Source: Ancrocorticia sp047501485 (GTDB lineage: Bacteria; Actinomycetota; Actinomycetes; Actinomycetales; Actinomycetaceae). Taken from it: DNA of 64,000 nucleotides. The translations under genes and the position numbers were made by a program. The notes under the pieces were generated by a model. The model worked only from the letters and a program-made list of their open reading frames with translations, searched no databases and was not told where the DNA came from. This document shows positions 33,960 through 43,205 of the stretch, piece by piece; position 1 is the stretch's first letter, and every line of letters starts with the position of its first letter. Location of the stretch: assembly GCA_047501485.1 (NCBI GenBank), contig JAZDRN010000001.1, positions 744,001 to 808,000 on the forward strand. The letters are read 5' to 3'.

Positions 33960-35609
33960 ATGTCCCGTAATTCCCACGCTCATCCCTCGGGCTACGAAAA
34001 CACCGGTAAGCGGAGGCGTCTCAGTCTTGTACAGTCCCTCGTCGCCATCGGCGTTCTCGGGGCGCTCGGAGCCTTGCTACTTGTGGGGCTCACCGTGGTA
34101 TCGGAACAAAAATCGAACACCAGCCTCGATAGCATAGCCGCCGTGCGTGCTGGAGCGATCACCTCCTCGGCGATGCAACGCCAGGCCGCAGAGGTTCAGG
34201 GGGATATGAACGGATACGCGCTCGCGGTCCGTCGCGAGGGCAGCGAGGCGCTGCGGGATGACGCGCCCGAACGTGCCGCGTACCTCGCCAGCGTGGAGTC
34301 GCTGCGCGGCTCGATAGCCAAGATGCCCACACAGGTCTTGGCGAGCGACGAGAGGGACCGATTCGATGCCATCGTGGAAGCATGGGATTCCTACGCCGAT
34401 TTCGAAGAACGCATGACGACGGAGCTGAGCAGGGGAGCCGAAGGCTACGCTGCCGCCGACGAGATATTGAAGTCGGAGATCACGCCCCTCTACCAGCAAC
34501 TCGTCGTCGACTCGGCCGATCTCAACGCGGCCATCAACGTCCGCGTCAATGCGATCACGACGGATGCGCAGGATGCGACCGCCAGTATCCGCATCGTTCA
34601 AATCATTGTGCTGATCGGTTCCCAGCTTGGGGTGGTGCTCCTCAGCGTGTTCGTTGCACGCCGCTTCCGCGCTTCCGTCGCCGAGGTGAATGCGAGCCTC
34701 GGCGCCGTTGTGGAAGGAGACCTGACGCGTAGCCCGGATGTCCCAGAAGGAGATGAGCTGGGTCGGACGGCGAGCTCCCTGCGCGGGGCCCTGAGCTCCC
34801 TGCGAGAGTTGGTAACCGGGGTCAATGCCACCTCCGGCACGCTGGCGAACGCCTCGGATAAGTTCAAGACCGTCGCCGACACCATCGGAGCTGGAGCGGA
34901 TACGACGGCCCTCGAGCTCGACGGCGTCGCACGCTATGCGGGCGAGGTCTCGGACAACGTACATACGGTCGCGGCCGGCACCCAGGAGATGACGGCCTCG
35001 ATCAGGGAGATCGCCACTAATGCGCAGGACGCCGCCGAGGTCGCGGCAAGTGCCGTCGAGGTTGCCGATCAAACCAATTCCACGGTCGCGAAGCTCGGTG
35101 ATTCCTCGGCGGAGATCGGCGACGTCGTCAAGACGATCACGAGTATCGCGGAGCAGACGAACCTGCTGGCGTTGAATGCAACCATCGAGGCCGCCAGAGC
35201 CGGCGAGGCGGGTAAGGGTTTCGCCGTGGTAGCCAATGAGGTCAAGGACCTGGCGCAGGAGACGGCCAAGGCGACGGAGGACATCTCGCGTCGTGTTGAG
35301 CAGATTCAAGACGATACCCAAGCGGCGGTGGCCGCCATCTCCCGGATCGCCGGAATCATCGCCCGCATCAACGATACGCAGACGATGATCGCCTCCGCCG
35401 TCGAAGAGCAGACGGCCACCACCAACGAGATGAGCCGCAATATCTCAGATGCCTCTGAGGGCGGCGAAGGGATCGTCTCCAGCATCGAAGGAGCCGCACA
35501 AGCTGCTCGAGGCTCCGCCGACGCTGCGACACGAGCTTCTCGGGAAGCTCAGGCCCTGGCCGAGACGGCGGAGCAGCTGCGCGACCTCGTTGCCAGCTAC
35601 CGGGTCTGA
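33960..35609 (+). CDS. Methyl-accepting chemotaxis protein
   Basis: 549 residues from the ATG at 33960 with AGGAGTGATA upstream. A first membrane helix (about 23-47, LVAIGVLGALGALLLVGLTV) is followed by an extracytoplasmic four-helix-type sensor of about 160 residues. A second helix (about 205-228) leads to a HAMP domain and a long helical signalling domain. The hairpin tip EQTNLLALNATIEAARAGEA is diagnostic for MCPs, followed by GKGFAVVANEVKDLA. It would relay a periplasmic signal to CheA/CheW. No che or flagellar gene is in the window, so it is an orphan here. Confidence 0.95.
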   Translation: MSRNSHAHPSGYENTGKRRRLSLVQSLVAIGVLGALGALLLVGLTVVSEQKSNTSLDSIAAVRAGAITSSAMQRQAAEVQGDMNGYALAVRREGSEALRDDAPERAAYLASVESLRGSIAKMPTQVLASDERDRFDAIVEAWDSYADFEERMTTELSRGAEGYAAADEILKSEITPLYQQLVVDSADLNAAINVRVNAITTDAQDATASIRIVQIIVLIGSQLGVVLLSVFVARRFRASVAEVNASLGAVVEGDLTRSPDVPEGDELGRTASSLRGALSSLRELVTGVNATSGTLANASDKFKTVADTIGAGADTTALELDGVARYAGEVSDNVHTVAAGTQEMTASIREIATNAQDAAEVAASAVEVADQTNSTVAKLGDSSAEIGDVVKTITSIAEQTNLLALNATIEAARAGEAGKGFAVVANEVKDLAQETAKATEDISRRVEQIQDDTQAAVAAISRIAGIIARINDTQTMIASAVEEQTATTNEMSRNISDASEGGEGIVSSIEGAAQAARGSADAATRASREAQALAETAEQLRDLVASYRV

Positions 35610-35664
35610 GATCGTATCGTCTTGTCAGAGGAGGAAGCCGGATTGCGAGATATGGGTGAGGAAC

Positions 35665-36759
35665 TCAACCGACCTTCAGATAGACACTGTTCATGCTGTC
35701 GCTGAAGTCCATGATGTCGAGTGCGCCACTGCTGAAGTCCTCGGGTACCTCGAAGAAAACCCAGCCCTCACCGGATTGACCGGGCTCGACATTGCCGATG
35801 CTGATGACTGTATCGTCACGGTCGAAGGTGTTCTTCTCCGAATAGAGCTCGGTCAGTGAATCGTCGGTGAGACTCATGAACATGTCGAGATAGGGATCGG
35901 ACGGGTCGCTGCCATTGTTGGTCATCTGGAGTTGCACGCCGATGAACTTATTGCCCGCGGCGGGGGTGGCTGCGGAGAAGCCCTCCGCAAGAATGCTGTT
36001 TGCATCGGGATTGAAGTCCACCACTTCGACGGTCCAGTACGCGATGTCCACCGCACCCTCGTTGATGGCGCTGCCTGAGCCGGGAGACGGGTCAGTCGAA
36101 GGCGGAGTCGTCGGGTCGGGAGCGGTAGGTGTGGGCACTGGCACCGGTGGTGTCGTCGAATTGGGCGACGGAGGCGTGGCAGGAGCTGGTGTCACGGGTT
36201 GCGTAGGAGTCGGATTCGCCTCCGCCTCATCTTCGCCTCCGAGCACACCCGTGGCGAAGAGGACTCCCACGGTGATCGCGGCGATGGCGAGGAGGACGAG
36301 TATCCATCCCCATACGGGGAATCTTTTCTTGGCGGGTGGCGGACCGCCGGGCGGATTCCACTGTCCACCAGGCGCTCCATACTGTGGAGGGACGGGATTG
36401 TAGTAGTCTCCCTGCCCGAATTGCCGCTGTCCTGGCTGGCCGGCTCCGTACTGCTGTGCGGCGGCATACTGGCCGTTGCCCGCATCAGGATTCTGGCCGT
36501 AGGGCGGCTGACCGTACGTTCCCTGTGGCGGCCGGCCGTGGCCAGCGGGAGAACCCGGGCCGTATTCGGCCGGAGTTGGCTGGCTGTAGCCGCCTGCTGG
36601 GCCGTAGCCGGCCTGAGGCGGTTCTCCGACAGGAGAACCCTGCGGTGGTGAATCGGGTAAAGAGGCCTGCGTGGGCAGGGATTCCGTAGCCTCCGCGGGG
36701 GTGTTGCCGTGGTTTCCTTGGTTTCCGTCGTGTGGATCTGATGAATTTTCCTCGTTCAT
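35665..36759 (-). CDS. Membrane-anchored DUF4352-type protein with Pro/Gly/Tyr-rich cytoplasmic head
   Basis: 364 residues. The first 145 are Pro, Gly, Gln and Tyr repeats (QPPYGQNPDAGNGQY-like), probably disordered and cytoplasmic. One helix (WGWILVLLAIAAITVGVLFA) crosses the membrane, followed by a Thr/Pro-rich linker (PVPTPTAPDPTTPPSTDPSP). The outer C-terminal domain (DIAYWTVEVVDFNPDANS, then KFIGVQLQMTNNGSDPSDPY and GWVFFEVPEDF) has the immunoglobulin-like DUF4352 pattern. Such proteins sit on the actinobacterial cell surface with no known activity. AGGTGTGAA precedes the ATG. It is convergent with the chemotaxis receptor. Confidence 0.85.
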   Translation of the reverse strand: MNEENSSDPHDGNQGNHGNTPAEATESLPTQASLPDSPPQGSPVGEPPQAGYGPAGGYSQPTPAEYGPGSPAGHGRPPQGTYGQPPYGQNPDAGNGQYAAAQQYGAGQPGQRQFGQGDYYNPVPPQYGAPGGQWNPPGGPPPAKKRFPVWGWILVLLAIAAITVGVLFATGVLGGEDEAEANPTPTQPVTPAPATPPSPNSTTPPVPVPTPTAPDPTTPPSTDPSPGSGSAINEGAVDIAYWTVEVVDFNPDANSILAEGFSAATPAAGNKFIGVQLQMTNNGSDPSDPYLDMFMSLTDDSLTELYSEKNTFDRDDTVISIGNVEPGQSGEGWVFFEVPEDFSSGALDIMDFSDSMNSVYLKVG

Positions 36760-36999
36760 TTCACACCTCGTCTTCTTGCGGGAGCGGATGTTCTCCGCAG
36801 GTGCGGTCCTCTCTGTTCTGGCACCGCTTTCTCACCACGGTAACCAGCCCGGCGGCCGGACGAAACAGGATACAGCGGTTTTGGGGAGTACTAACCGCCG
36901 CTCACTATTCCAGAAGGATCGGTGGCAAACGTCTGGTGCCGGGGCCTGCGGCGGTCGAATGCCAGCGCTCGGCCAGGTTAGCTCTGATAGCATCGCGAT

Positions 37000-37626
37000 G
37001 TGACGAGCAACCCTTTCTCCTCCGGTACCGAAGCGGAGTATTCGTTACCTGGGTATCCGCAATCAGGCCGTGAATTCTCCGTACGGCCGAGGGCCTCTGT
37101 CCTGCAACGCGTGATTGCCATGCTCGCATGGCCCATGTTGTTCATCGGCCCCCTGTGGTTTGCCTTCGGTCATACGGTTCTCAACGGTGGCGGAGGCTGG
37201 ATGGTCTTCATCGGAATGCTGTTCTTCGCACCCATCCACGCGGTCGTGGCTTTCATTCATGCCATTCTGGTGACGTTGCATGCCCGGCGGCTCGGGCAGT
37301 GGGCAGCGGGCGCATGGTCGAGTGCTGCAGCGGTGGTCTTCTACGTGCTCACAGCCATTTATCCCTTCACCGTCGCGGACTTCGGTGATACGGCCCCGGG
37401 AATCCCGTCGAGGCTGACAGTCTGGTTCGGGGTCTCAGAGTCCCTCTCGGGGCTTATCACCTTCTCACTGCTCTACCTGCTGGGCGCAATCGCGTTCCTG
37501 ATGATCGTCGCGGACATCGGCGACCTGGCGAAGCTCAAAAGGACATTCGATCCCTCTCGGTCGGTTCCGGCGGCGCCTCCAGGTTATCCCGATGGGGACA
37601 CTCGTCTCTCCCGGCAGGGATTCTGA
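37000..37626 (+). CDS. Hypothetical four-helix membrane protein
   Basis: 208 residues from a GTG start. Four hydrophobic segments are seen (about 38-57, 65-92, 101-122 and 145-172), including LQRVIAMLAWPMLFIGPLWF. The short polar N- and C-terminal tails contain PGYP motifs. No enzymatic signature is visible. It is divergent from the DUF4352 protein and ends 104 bases before the next gene. Function unknown. Confidence 0.75.
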   Translation: MTSNPFSSGTEAEYSLPGYPQSGREFSVRPRASVLQRVIAMLAWPMLFIGPLWFAFGHTVLNGGGGWMVFIGMLFFAPIHAVVAFIHAILVTLHARRLGQWAAGAWSSAAAVVFYVLTAIYPFTVADFGDTAPGIPSRLTVWFGVSESLSGLITFSLLYLLGAIAFLMIVADIGDLAKLKRTFDPSRSVPAAPPGYPDGDTRLSRQGF

Positions 37627-37729
37627 CGTCGGCAGGTGAGCCGTCTCTGTGCCCTCTGCGTCGTTGCGTTGCGGCGGATGGCAGAAGATCCGGTAGGCAG
37701 CTGGGACTGCGTACCGAGGCGGTAGCCTG

Positions 37730-38434
37730 ATGAACATGGCATCACGGAAGGCGGTATCGAGGATCGTGGCAAGCGGTGACGGACCGCCGTCGTATCCGGC
37801 GCAGACATCGCCGGTCACGTGCGGGGCGAGCGCCCTGGCGGCGGTGGCATCGAGGACGAGGTACCCGGGCTACGCTACAGCTTCTCGGGCTCGCATTCGT
37901 GAGATTCAGGAGCGATTGCATCGCATCAGCGCGCGGACGGGCTTTCCATGGCCTCGGAGGTTCGGCATGGCCCCGTGGGCATTGGCGCGGTTGGCCGGCG
38001 ATCTGACGGATAACCGCTTCGGCGTCTTTCTCCTTCGCCCGGTGTCCGCGTTTCGGCGGGGACGCGAGCAGGGCGGAGTCGAGCCGCGCCACGCTTCCCT
38101 TGTCGGTCTCCCGAGCCGCGATCTCCGGAAGCTCGTGGGCCAGGGGATACCGGCCCTAGCGCGGGCCATCGAAACAGATACGGACTGTTTCCTCTACGTC
38201 GGCGGGACGAACCGTAGACGCGGTCTTGACCGCTGGATACCAAGGCATGTCGTGACAGTTCTGGGCTACGAATCGAATCATGAACATGCGCGGATCTTTG
38301 AGCCCGCCTCGGGGCGGATCTTCACCGTTCCCATCGAGGATTTGTTGACTCCCTCAGGGCGCCCTCGTCCGGAGTTCGGACACTGGTGTTATCCCCAATT
38401 GGTGGTGGCACCAATTCAGGTTGTGCGTCCTTAG
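37730..38434 (+). CDS. Papain-fold cysteine-protease-like protein (C39-like)
   Basis: 234 residues. QTSPVTCGASALAAVASRTR has the Q-x(5)-CG pattern of papain-like and C39 peptidases, with the nucleophile cysteine near residue 31. WIPRHVVTVLGYES supplies the histidine and ARIFEPASGRIFTVP the third residue (Glu or Asn in the family), in the right order. No signal peptide or membrane helix is seen. The assignment rests on motif order rather than on a family I can name. Roles could include processing of small peptides or a toxin. A small membrane protein follows on the same strand. Confidence 0.6.
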   Translation: MNMASRKAVSRIVASGDGPPSYPAQTSPVTCGASALAAVASRTRYPGYATASRARIREIQERLHRISARTGFPWPRRFGMAPWALARLAGDLTDNRFGVFLLRPVSAFRRGREQGGVEPRHASLVGLPSRDLRKLVGQGIPALARAIETDTDCFLYVGGTNRRRGLDRWIPRHVVTVLGYESNHEHARIFEPASGRIFTVPIEDLLTPSGRPRPEFGHWCYPQLVVAPIQVVRP

Positions 38435-38634
38435 GTTGTAGGACGGATTCCGATTTTTCACGGCTGAGAATATTCTCAGTTAGGTCTGGAAATATCTGCA
38501 CTTTTAACTATCGACCTCCTACTTTCGGAGGAAGTCTCTGAAGTGCGAAAATGTTAGATTTTTTTAGTCCGCGGGGAACGAGGCAATGGCGGCCTCTCCC
38601 CGGAGAATGTGACAAGTGGACGGAAGGAGGAAGC

Positions 38635-38850
38635 ATGATAATCCGCGTCAAGTTGTGTGTTGCTTACGTGTTGGCGGTCCTTTTGCTTACCGTCACGGCG
38701 TTCTTACTTCTCAAACCAGCCGCGGTCGGTGTGGCATCGATACTCCTTGCAATTGCTCTGGTGTTCGCCACCGCGGCTCTCATAGTAGATATTTATAGGG
38801 ACCGGGAGAAGTTGAAAGAGCTTGATTTCGTGAGGAGCCGGGGGCGTTGA
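38635..38850 (+). CDS. Small two-helix membrane protein (71 aa)
   Basis: From the ATG at 38635, with GGAAGGAGGAAGC immediately upstream, a 71-residue protein has two membrane helices (VAYVLAVLLLTVTAFLLL and SILLAIALVFATAALIV). It ends in a charged tail (DIYRDREKLKELDF). The strong ribosome site argues that it is real; the longer frame from 38551 is not needed. It lies 200 bases after the cysteine-protease-like gene, behind an AT-rich spacer with a GAGAATATTCTC palindrome at 38465-38476. Function unknown; an immunity or partner protein is possible but speculative. Confidence 0.65.
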   Translation: MIIRVKLCVAYVLAVLLLTVTAFLLLKPAAVGVASILLAIALVFATAALIVDIYRDREKLKELDFVRSRGR

Positions 38851-38905
38851 TACCTCCTAGGATCCTGCGCGGATGATAAGAGCGCCGAGAATTTGTGTTT
38901 GCATA

Positions 38906-38958
38906 GAGATGCTCCCTGGTGGGAACTGATTCAATCAGTTCCCACCAGGGAGCATCTC
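38906..38958. terminator. Bidirectional terminator, 26-bp perfect stem
   Basis: Arms 38906-38931 and 38933-38958 are perfectly complementary over 26 bp with a single C between them (functionally a TCA loop). It lies between the convergent small membrane protein and the BCCT transporter and probably terminates both, although neither flank is strongly T-rich. Confidence 0.75.
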
Positions 38959-39129
38959 CGTCAGTTCTGTGGCCATCCACCGAATATCGACGACGATATA
39001 TCGACGACGACGCGCGGGCCGCTTCCAAACCGTGGGGTGTGCGTACTCGCCAGCACACCGCCTGCATCTGGGGGCGAGCCGTCAGGCGGTGGTCACACCC
39101 GGTGCGTGCCGGTGAGTCCCACCTGTGCC

Positions 39130-39169
39130 GACGCTCGACCGAGCGGTATTTGGGCTGACGCTCGACCGA
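39130..39169. repeat. 13-bp direct repeat at the end of the BCCT gene
   Basis: GACGCTCGACCGA occurs at 39130-39142 and 39157-39169, 27 bases apart, just past the BCCT stop. The flanking 38959-39129 contains an ATATCGACGACG repeat and no gene. Confidence 0.7.
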
Positions 39170-41209
39170 TCACCCCTCGTCGTCCTGCGTGGAATGCGAC
39201 CCTTTGCGTCGGCGCGGGTAAGGCGTCTGAGTGGATTCCGTCGTCGTTGCTCGGGAGGTTGCAGTAGGCCGGGTACCCGATTCCGACTTGCTTCGGAAGA
39301 GTCCCTTCGACCTCGTCAGGCGGTAGTCGATCCGATTGTCCAGATAGGAGCGCAGTTCGGGATTGTCCGGCAGAGTCTTGATTGCTTCCCCGGTGATGAA
39401 CTCCGTGGCCTGATACAGCCTTTCCACACGGGCATTGTGATCGATCTTCGCACTTTCATGCCGTAGCCCGCGCAATGTGGCCACACACATGAGGAGCAGG
39501 ATCACGCTGAAGGGCAGAGCGGTTGCCAGTGACCCGGCTTGTAGAGAAGTCAGACCTCCGGCGAGCAGGAGAGCGATAGCCAGGGCTCCTTCAAGGGCGG
39601 ACCACACCACTCGCGACCAGATCGGTGGATTGGGATGCCCGCCCGATGCCAGCATGTCCACCACCAGCGATCCGGAATCCGACGAGGTGATGAAGAAGAT
39701 GGCGACAAGAATGATGGCAATGATTGAGAAGATGTGCCCGAGGGGCAGATCCTCCAGTATCTGGAAAAGGGCATTCTCGGCTTTGACCTCGCCATTCTCC
39801 ACGAGGTCGCCCGCGCCGAACAATTGCCGGAACAGTCCGGAGCCTCCCAAGACGGAGAACCAGAAGAAGCCCACCAGTGAAGGAACGAGCAGCACTCCGG
39901 CAACGAACTCGCGGACGGTGCGTCCCCGTGAGATTCTAGCGATGAAGACGCCGACGAACGGGGCCCAAGCAATCCACCAGCCCCAGTAGAAGATAGTCCA
40001 GTCGGCAAACCAGGCTCGACTTTCGGCCGAGTGGAAGGCTCCGACGTCGAATGTCATCTGCAAGACGTTTCCGAGGTAGACCCCGAGCGACTCGACGAAG
40101 TTGCGCAATAGGAACAGCGTCGGACCCAGCAGCAGCATGCTGATCAACAACAGGCCAGCCAGTGACAGGTTGATGTTCGAGAGCCATTTGATACCTGCAC
40201 CCAGCCCACTGACAACGGACATGGTCGCCAGGAACGTGATGACGACGATGAGGATGACGAGAATGACGTTATCTACCTGATCGATGATACCGATCGCGGC
40301 CATTCCAGCCGAGATCTGCTGAACGCCGAGTCCCAGGGATGTCGCCACGCCGAAGATGGTACCGAAGATGGCGAGGACATCGATGACGTCTCCTGCCCAT
40401 CCTTTGACCCGGTTTCCAAGTATGGGTTCCAACGCCCATCGGATTGACACCGGTCGTCCGCGACGATGGATCGCGTAAGCGAGAGAAAGCCCAATGACTG
40501 CATAGATTGCCCAGGGATGAAGGCCCCAATGGATGAATGTCTGAGCCATCGCGAGGCCCGCGATGTCCTCTTGGCCGCCGGACCAGCCCGGTTTGGGAGC
40601 CACAGTGGCATAGGAGAGAGGCTCGCCCACGCCGTAGAAGACGAGGCCGATGCCCATCCCGGCGGCGAATAGCATGGAGAACCATGACAGCAGGCCGAAC
40701 TCGGGATTCTCGTCGTCCCGCCCCAGTTTGATGCGTCCCAGCCGGGAGAATCCAAGGATAATGACAAAGCCGACGAAGCCGGCGATGATCAGTACGTAGT
40801 ACCAACCGAGGTTGTTCACGATCCAGTCTTGGATACCTCCGAATACACTGGCCGTCGTGTCCGGGAGAATGATTGCGAAGAGGGCGACTGCCACAACGGC
40901 GATCAGTGCTGGCCAGAAGACGGCGGGCGCGATGCCGCCTTTACCGATCCGCACACCCTGCCGCATGAGCTTCTGTGTGATCTCATCGTCGCTGTCGTCT
41001 TCGGCGATATGCATGTGGGCGGGCACATGGGCCATCGTCGGCACGACGGCCAACGATTGGCGGGTGATCGGGTCCACCAAGAAGTCGTCCGAGTATTCAG
41101 GATCAGATGGCGGTTCGGGGGATGGTTCTATTCGCCCGTCCGATATCTCAGATGCAGTACCGGTGTTGGCGCCGTCCAGTTCTGAATTGTCTCCGTCCAC
41201 CGCATCCAT
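39170..41209 (-). CDS. BCCT family betaine/carnitine/choline transporter
   Basis: 679 residues from the ATG at 41209. An acidic N-terminal tail of about 80 residues precedes twelve membrane helices. The family signature is WTIFYWGWWIAWAPFVGVFI, with aromatic residues that form the quaternary-amine box, followed by ARISRGRTVREF. A basic Ser/Thr/Arg-rich C-terminal tail (RRRKGSHSTQ) resembles the osmosensing tail of BetP. It imports glycine betaine or similar osmoprotectants with Na+ or H+. It is monocistronic and followed by a long hairpin. Confidence 0.94.
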   Translation of the reverse strand: MDAVDGDNSELDGANTGTASEISDGRIEPSPEPPSDPEYSDDFLVDPITRQSLAVVPTMAHVPAHMHIAEDDSDDEITQKLMRQGVRIGKGGIAPAVFWPALIAVVAVALFAIILPDTTASVFGGIQDWIVNNLGWYYVLIIAGFVGFVIILGFSRLGRIKLGRDDENPEFGLLSWFSMLFAAGMGIGLVFYGVGEPLSYATVAPKPGWSGGQEDIAGLAMAQTFIHWGLHPWAIYAVIGLSLAYAIHRRGRPVSIRWALEPILGNRVKGWAGDVIDVLAIFGTIFGVATSLGLGVQQISAGMAAIGIIDQVDNVILVILIVVITFLATMSVVSGLGAGIKWLSNINLSLAGLLLISMLLLGPTLFLLRNFVESLGVYLGNVLQMTFDVGAFHSAESRAWFADWTIFYWGWWIAWAPFVGVFIARISRGRTVREFVAGVLLVPSLVGFFWFSVLGGSGLFRQLFGAGDLVENGEVKAENALFQILEDLPLGHIFSIIAIILVAIFFITSSDSGSLVVDMLASGGHPNPPIWSRVVWSALEGALAIALLLAGGLTSLQAGSLATALPFSVILLLMCVATLRGLRHESAKIDHNARVERLYQATEFITGEAIKTLPDNPELRSYLDNRIDYRLTRSKGLFRSKSESGTRPTATSRATTTESTQTPYPRRRKGSHSTQDDEG

Positions 41210-41461
41210 GAAGCTTTGTCTCTTTCTGTTGGATTTCACGTGCGATTTGCAGAGCCACATAGTGGCATCAAGGCAAATGGTCCCATCTAACATAACTGAT
41301 CGACGTACCGTGATGTGAACCAAGCGGCGTGACAATGATTCGGTAGAAGGCAAACCGGTTCCGCTCGGAGTCCCAGTCCATGTTCCCCTTGGGTCGTCCC
41401 ACCGGTCCTGTCTGCGGTGGTGGTGTGTGCTCCTCCACCGTTCTTGAGGTGAGGAGCGGCC
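41210..41461. other. Upstream region of BCCT gene
   Basis: Together with the terminator that follows, about 300 bases without a gene. AGAGAC lies 11 bases upstream of the BCCT start on the minus strand. No clear promoter boxes were identified. Confidence 0.4.
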
Positions 41462-41493
41462 GGTGGGCGGGCCCGCAGCCAGGCAGGCCCACC
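41462..41493 (-). terminator. Terminator of NAD(P)-binding protein gene
   Basis: GGTGGGC and GCCCACC pair over 7 bp around an 18-base GC-rich loop, 15 bases past the stop at 41508 on the minus strand. Confidence 0.6.
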
Positions 41494-41507
41494 CGGAATG
41501 GTTCAGG

Positions 41508-42170
41508 TCAGGCCTGAGCGAAAGCTTCCTCGATTTCGACGTCGCCGTCGCTGTAAGGAAGATCCTTCCCGATCGTATTCTTGTGCTCGAGGGCGGCGAC
41601 GATCGTGCGAGCCACGTTGCCTCGTGAGACGGTGCCCTTGGAGGCATCCCTGCCGAACGTCTCTCCCAGGGAGATCTTGCCGGTGGGTTCGTCGAGGGTC
41701 AGTGTCGTGGGGCCGAGGATCGTCCAATCCAAACCGGACTCGCGCAGATAGGCATCCGCCGCGGCCTTGGACTCGGCGTAATGGAAGAAGGAGTTATCCC
41801 GTGGCACGCCGTGATCGGTGTCCGCTCCGTAGTAGGAGACCATGACGTACCGCTGAACGCCTGCCTGCTTGGCAGCGTCCATGGAGAGGATCGCGGCATC
41901 TCGATCCACCGCGTAGGTACGTTTGGGATCGCCGCCACCGGCGCCCGCGGACCAGATGATCCCGTCTTTTCCTTTGAATACCGCCACGAGGTCGTCGAGG
42001 GTAGCGGACTCGATATCCAATACGAGTGCGGATGCCCCGGTGGCCTCGACGTCGTCGATCTGTGCGGGAGAACGGATAACCGAGGTGACGCTATGCCCCG
42101 CCGTCACCAGCAGGGGCGCAGCCAGCAGAGCTACTTTTCCATGCCCGCCAATGATCATGTAGTCAGCCAA
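41508..42170 (-). CDS. NAD(P)H-binding atypical SDR (NmrA-like)
   Basis: About 220 residues. I choose the TTG at 42170, which has AAAGGA seven bases upstream; the in-frame ATG at 42158 (MIIGGHGKVALLAAPLL) has none. The GGHGKVA loop is the atypical-SDR dinucleotide motif. IIWSAGAGGGDPKRTYAVDR, YVMVSYYGADTDHG and LDWTILGPTTLTLD match the YwnB/NmrA-like group. Such proteins often act as redox sensors or epimerase-like reductases. It is divergent from the ferritin-like gene, and a terminator follows it. Confidence 0.88.
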   Translation of the reverse strand: MADYMIIGGHGKVALLAAPLLVTAGHSVTSVIRSPAQIDDVEATGASALVLDIESATLDDLVAVFKGKDGIIWSAGAGGGDPKRTYAVDRDAAILSMDAAKQAGVQRYVMVSYYGADTDHGVPRDNSFFHYAESKAAADAYLRESGLDWTILGPTTLTLDEPTGKISLGETFGRDASKGTVSRGNVARTIVAALEHKNTIGKDLPYSDGDVEIEEAFAQA

Positions 42171-42389
42171 AACGATTCCTTTCGTCGGGTGCTGTGATCT
42201 CCGACGAGTTCCGATGCGCTGGGATGAGTACGCGCTGCGGAGCACGCCAAAGGCATTTCCTCTCCACCCTATCGCCACTGCTGCGTCGCGGCTACGGGCT
42301 GTGGTGTCACGGGCCCGTTGTCTGCTCTCGGCTTGAGGTTCCTGTGGAAACCGGTTCCTACGGGGCACGTTCGGTGGAAGAGTGAGGTC

Positions 42390-43205
42390 ATGAAGAATAC
42401 TCTGCGGCGCAATAGCTTCACCACTCGCACTGAAGAGCCTCCCGAACAGAACGCGCAGGCGTCTCCTTTCGATGTGTGGCTGGAATACTTCGAGGCCAAT
42501 CCTCGCCGCCAACTATCGCTGGAATCGGCTTGGGATCACGATGCAGCGGTGACGATGAATGCGTCGCAACGCAGAGCACTTGGGAAGTCCTTTCAGCGGT
42601 TCGAGCTTGGCGAGGGAGGGGAGGGGGACCGGCTGCTTTCCAAGGCGCGTCAAGCGGGAGACCCCATCTATACCCGGGCGCTCGAACTGCTGGTGGTGGA
42701 GGAGCAGAAGCACTCCGCACTGTTCGCCTTGGGATTGCGGAGGATGCGGGTGCCCTTGTTGCACGCGCATTGGTCCGACGCCGCGTTCACTCGCCTGCGG
42801 CGTGCCCTGGGTCTGCGCACGGAATTGGCGCTCTTTCTGATTGCCGAGGCCACAGCGATGGAATACTTCGAGGCTTTGGCGGAGGGAGCTCCCGATGCCA
42901 TCTTGTGCGGAATCGGCGAGAGGATCAGCACGGATGAGCGTGAGCACCTCCGTTTTCAAACGGACAGGTTGAGACTGGGCTTTGCCGATACTCCCCGCCC
43001 GATGCGGATCTGCGTCGGCCTGCTGTGGCGAACCGTCGCGCTCGGCGCCGCGACGGTGTTGTGCATCGACCACGCCGGTGCGTTGAAGGCTTGCGGGCGA
43101 AGCCCCCGGGAATACTGGGTCCGAGCCGTGAGCAGATTCGGCGATTGTGCGACGTCCGCGCTGAACGGAAGGAGGACTGTGGATGGTCCCAGCGTCAGTT
43201 GTTGA
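42390..43205 (+). CDS. Ferritin-like di-iron protein
   Basis: 271 residues. The ferritin-like metal motifs appear in order: LVVEEQKHSALFALG (ExxH), LIAEATAMEYFEAL (second helix glutamate) and ISTDEREHLRFQTDRL (ExxH). Helical content and length fit the di-iron oxidase/desaturase-like group, not bacterioferritin cages. GGAAGAGTGAGG precedes the ATG. It is divergent from the NAD(P)-binding protein and convergent with a small membrane protein, overlapping it by 11 bases. The exact reaction cannot be assigned. Confidence 0.8.
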   Translation: MKNTLRRNSFTTRTEEPPEQNAQASPFDVWLEYFEANPRRQLSLESAWDHDAAVTMNASQRRALGKSFQRFELGEGGEGDRLLSKARQAGDPIYTRALELLVVEEQKHSALFALGLRRMRVPLLHAHWSDAAFTRLRRALGLRTELALFLIAEATAMEYFEALAEGAPDAILCGIGERISTDEREHLRFQTDRLRLGFADTPRPMRICVGLLWRTVALGAATVLCIDHAGALKACGRSPREYWVRAVSRFGDCATSALNGRRTVDGPSVSC

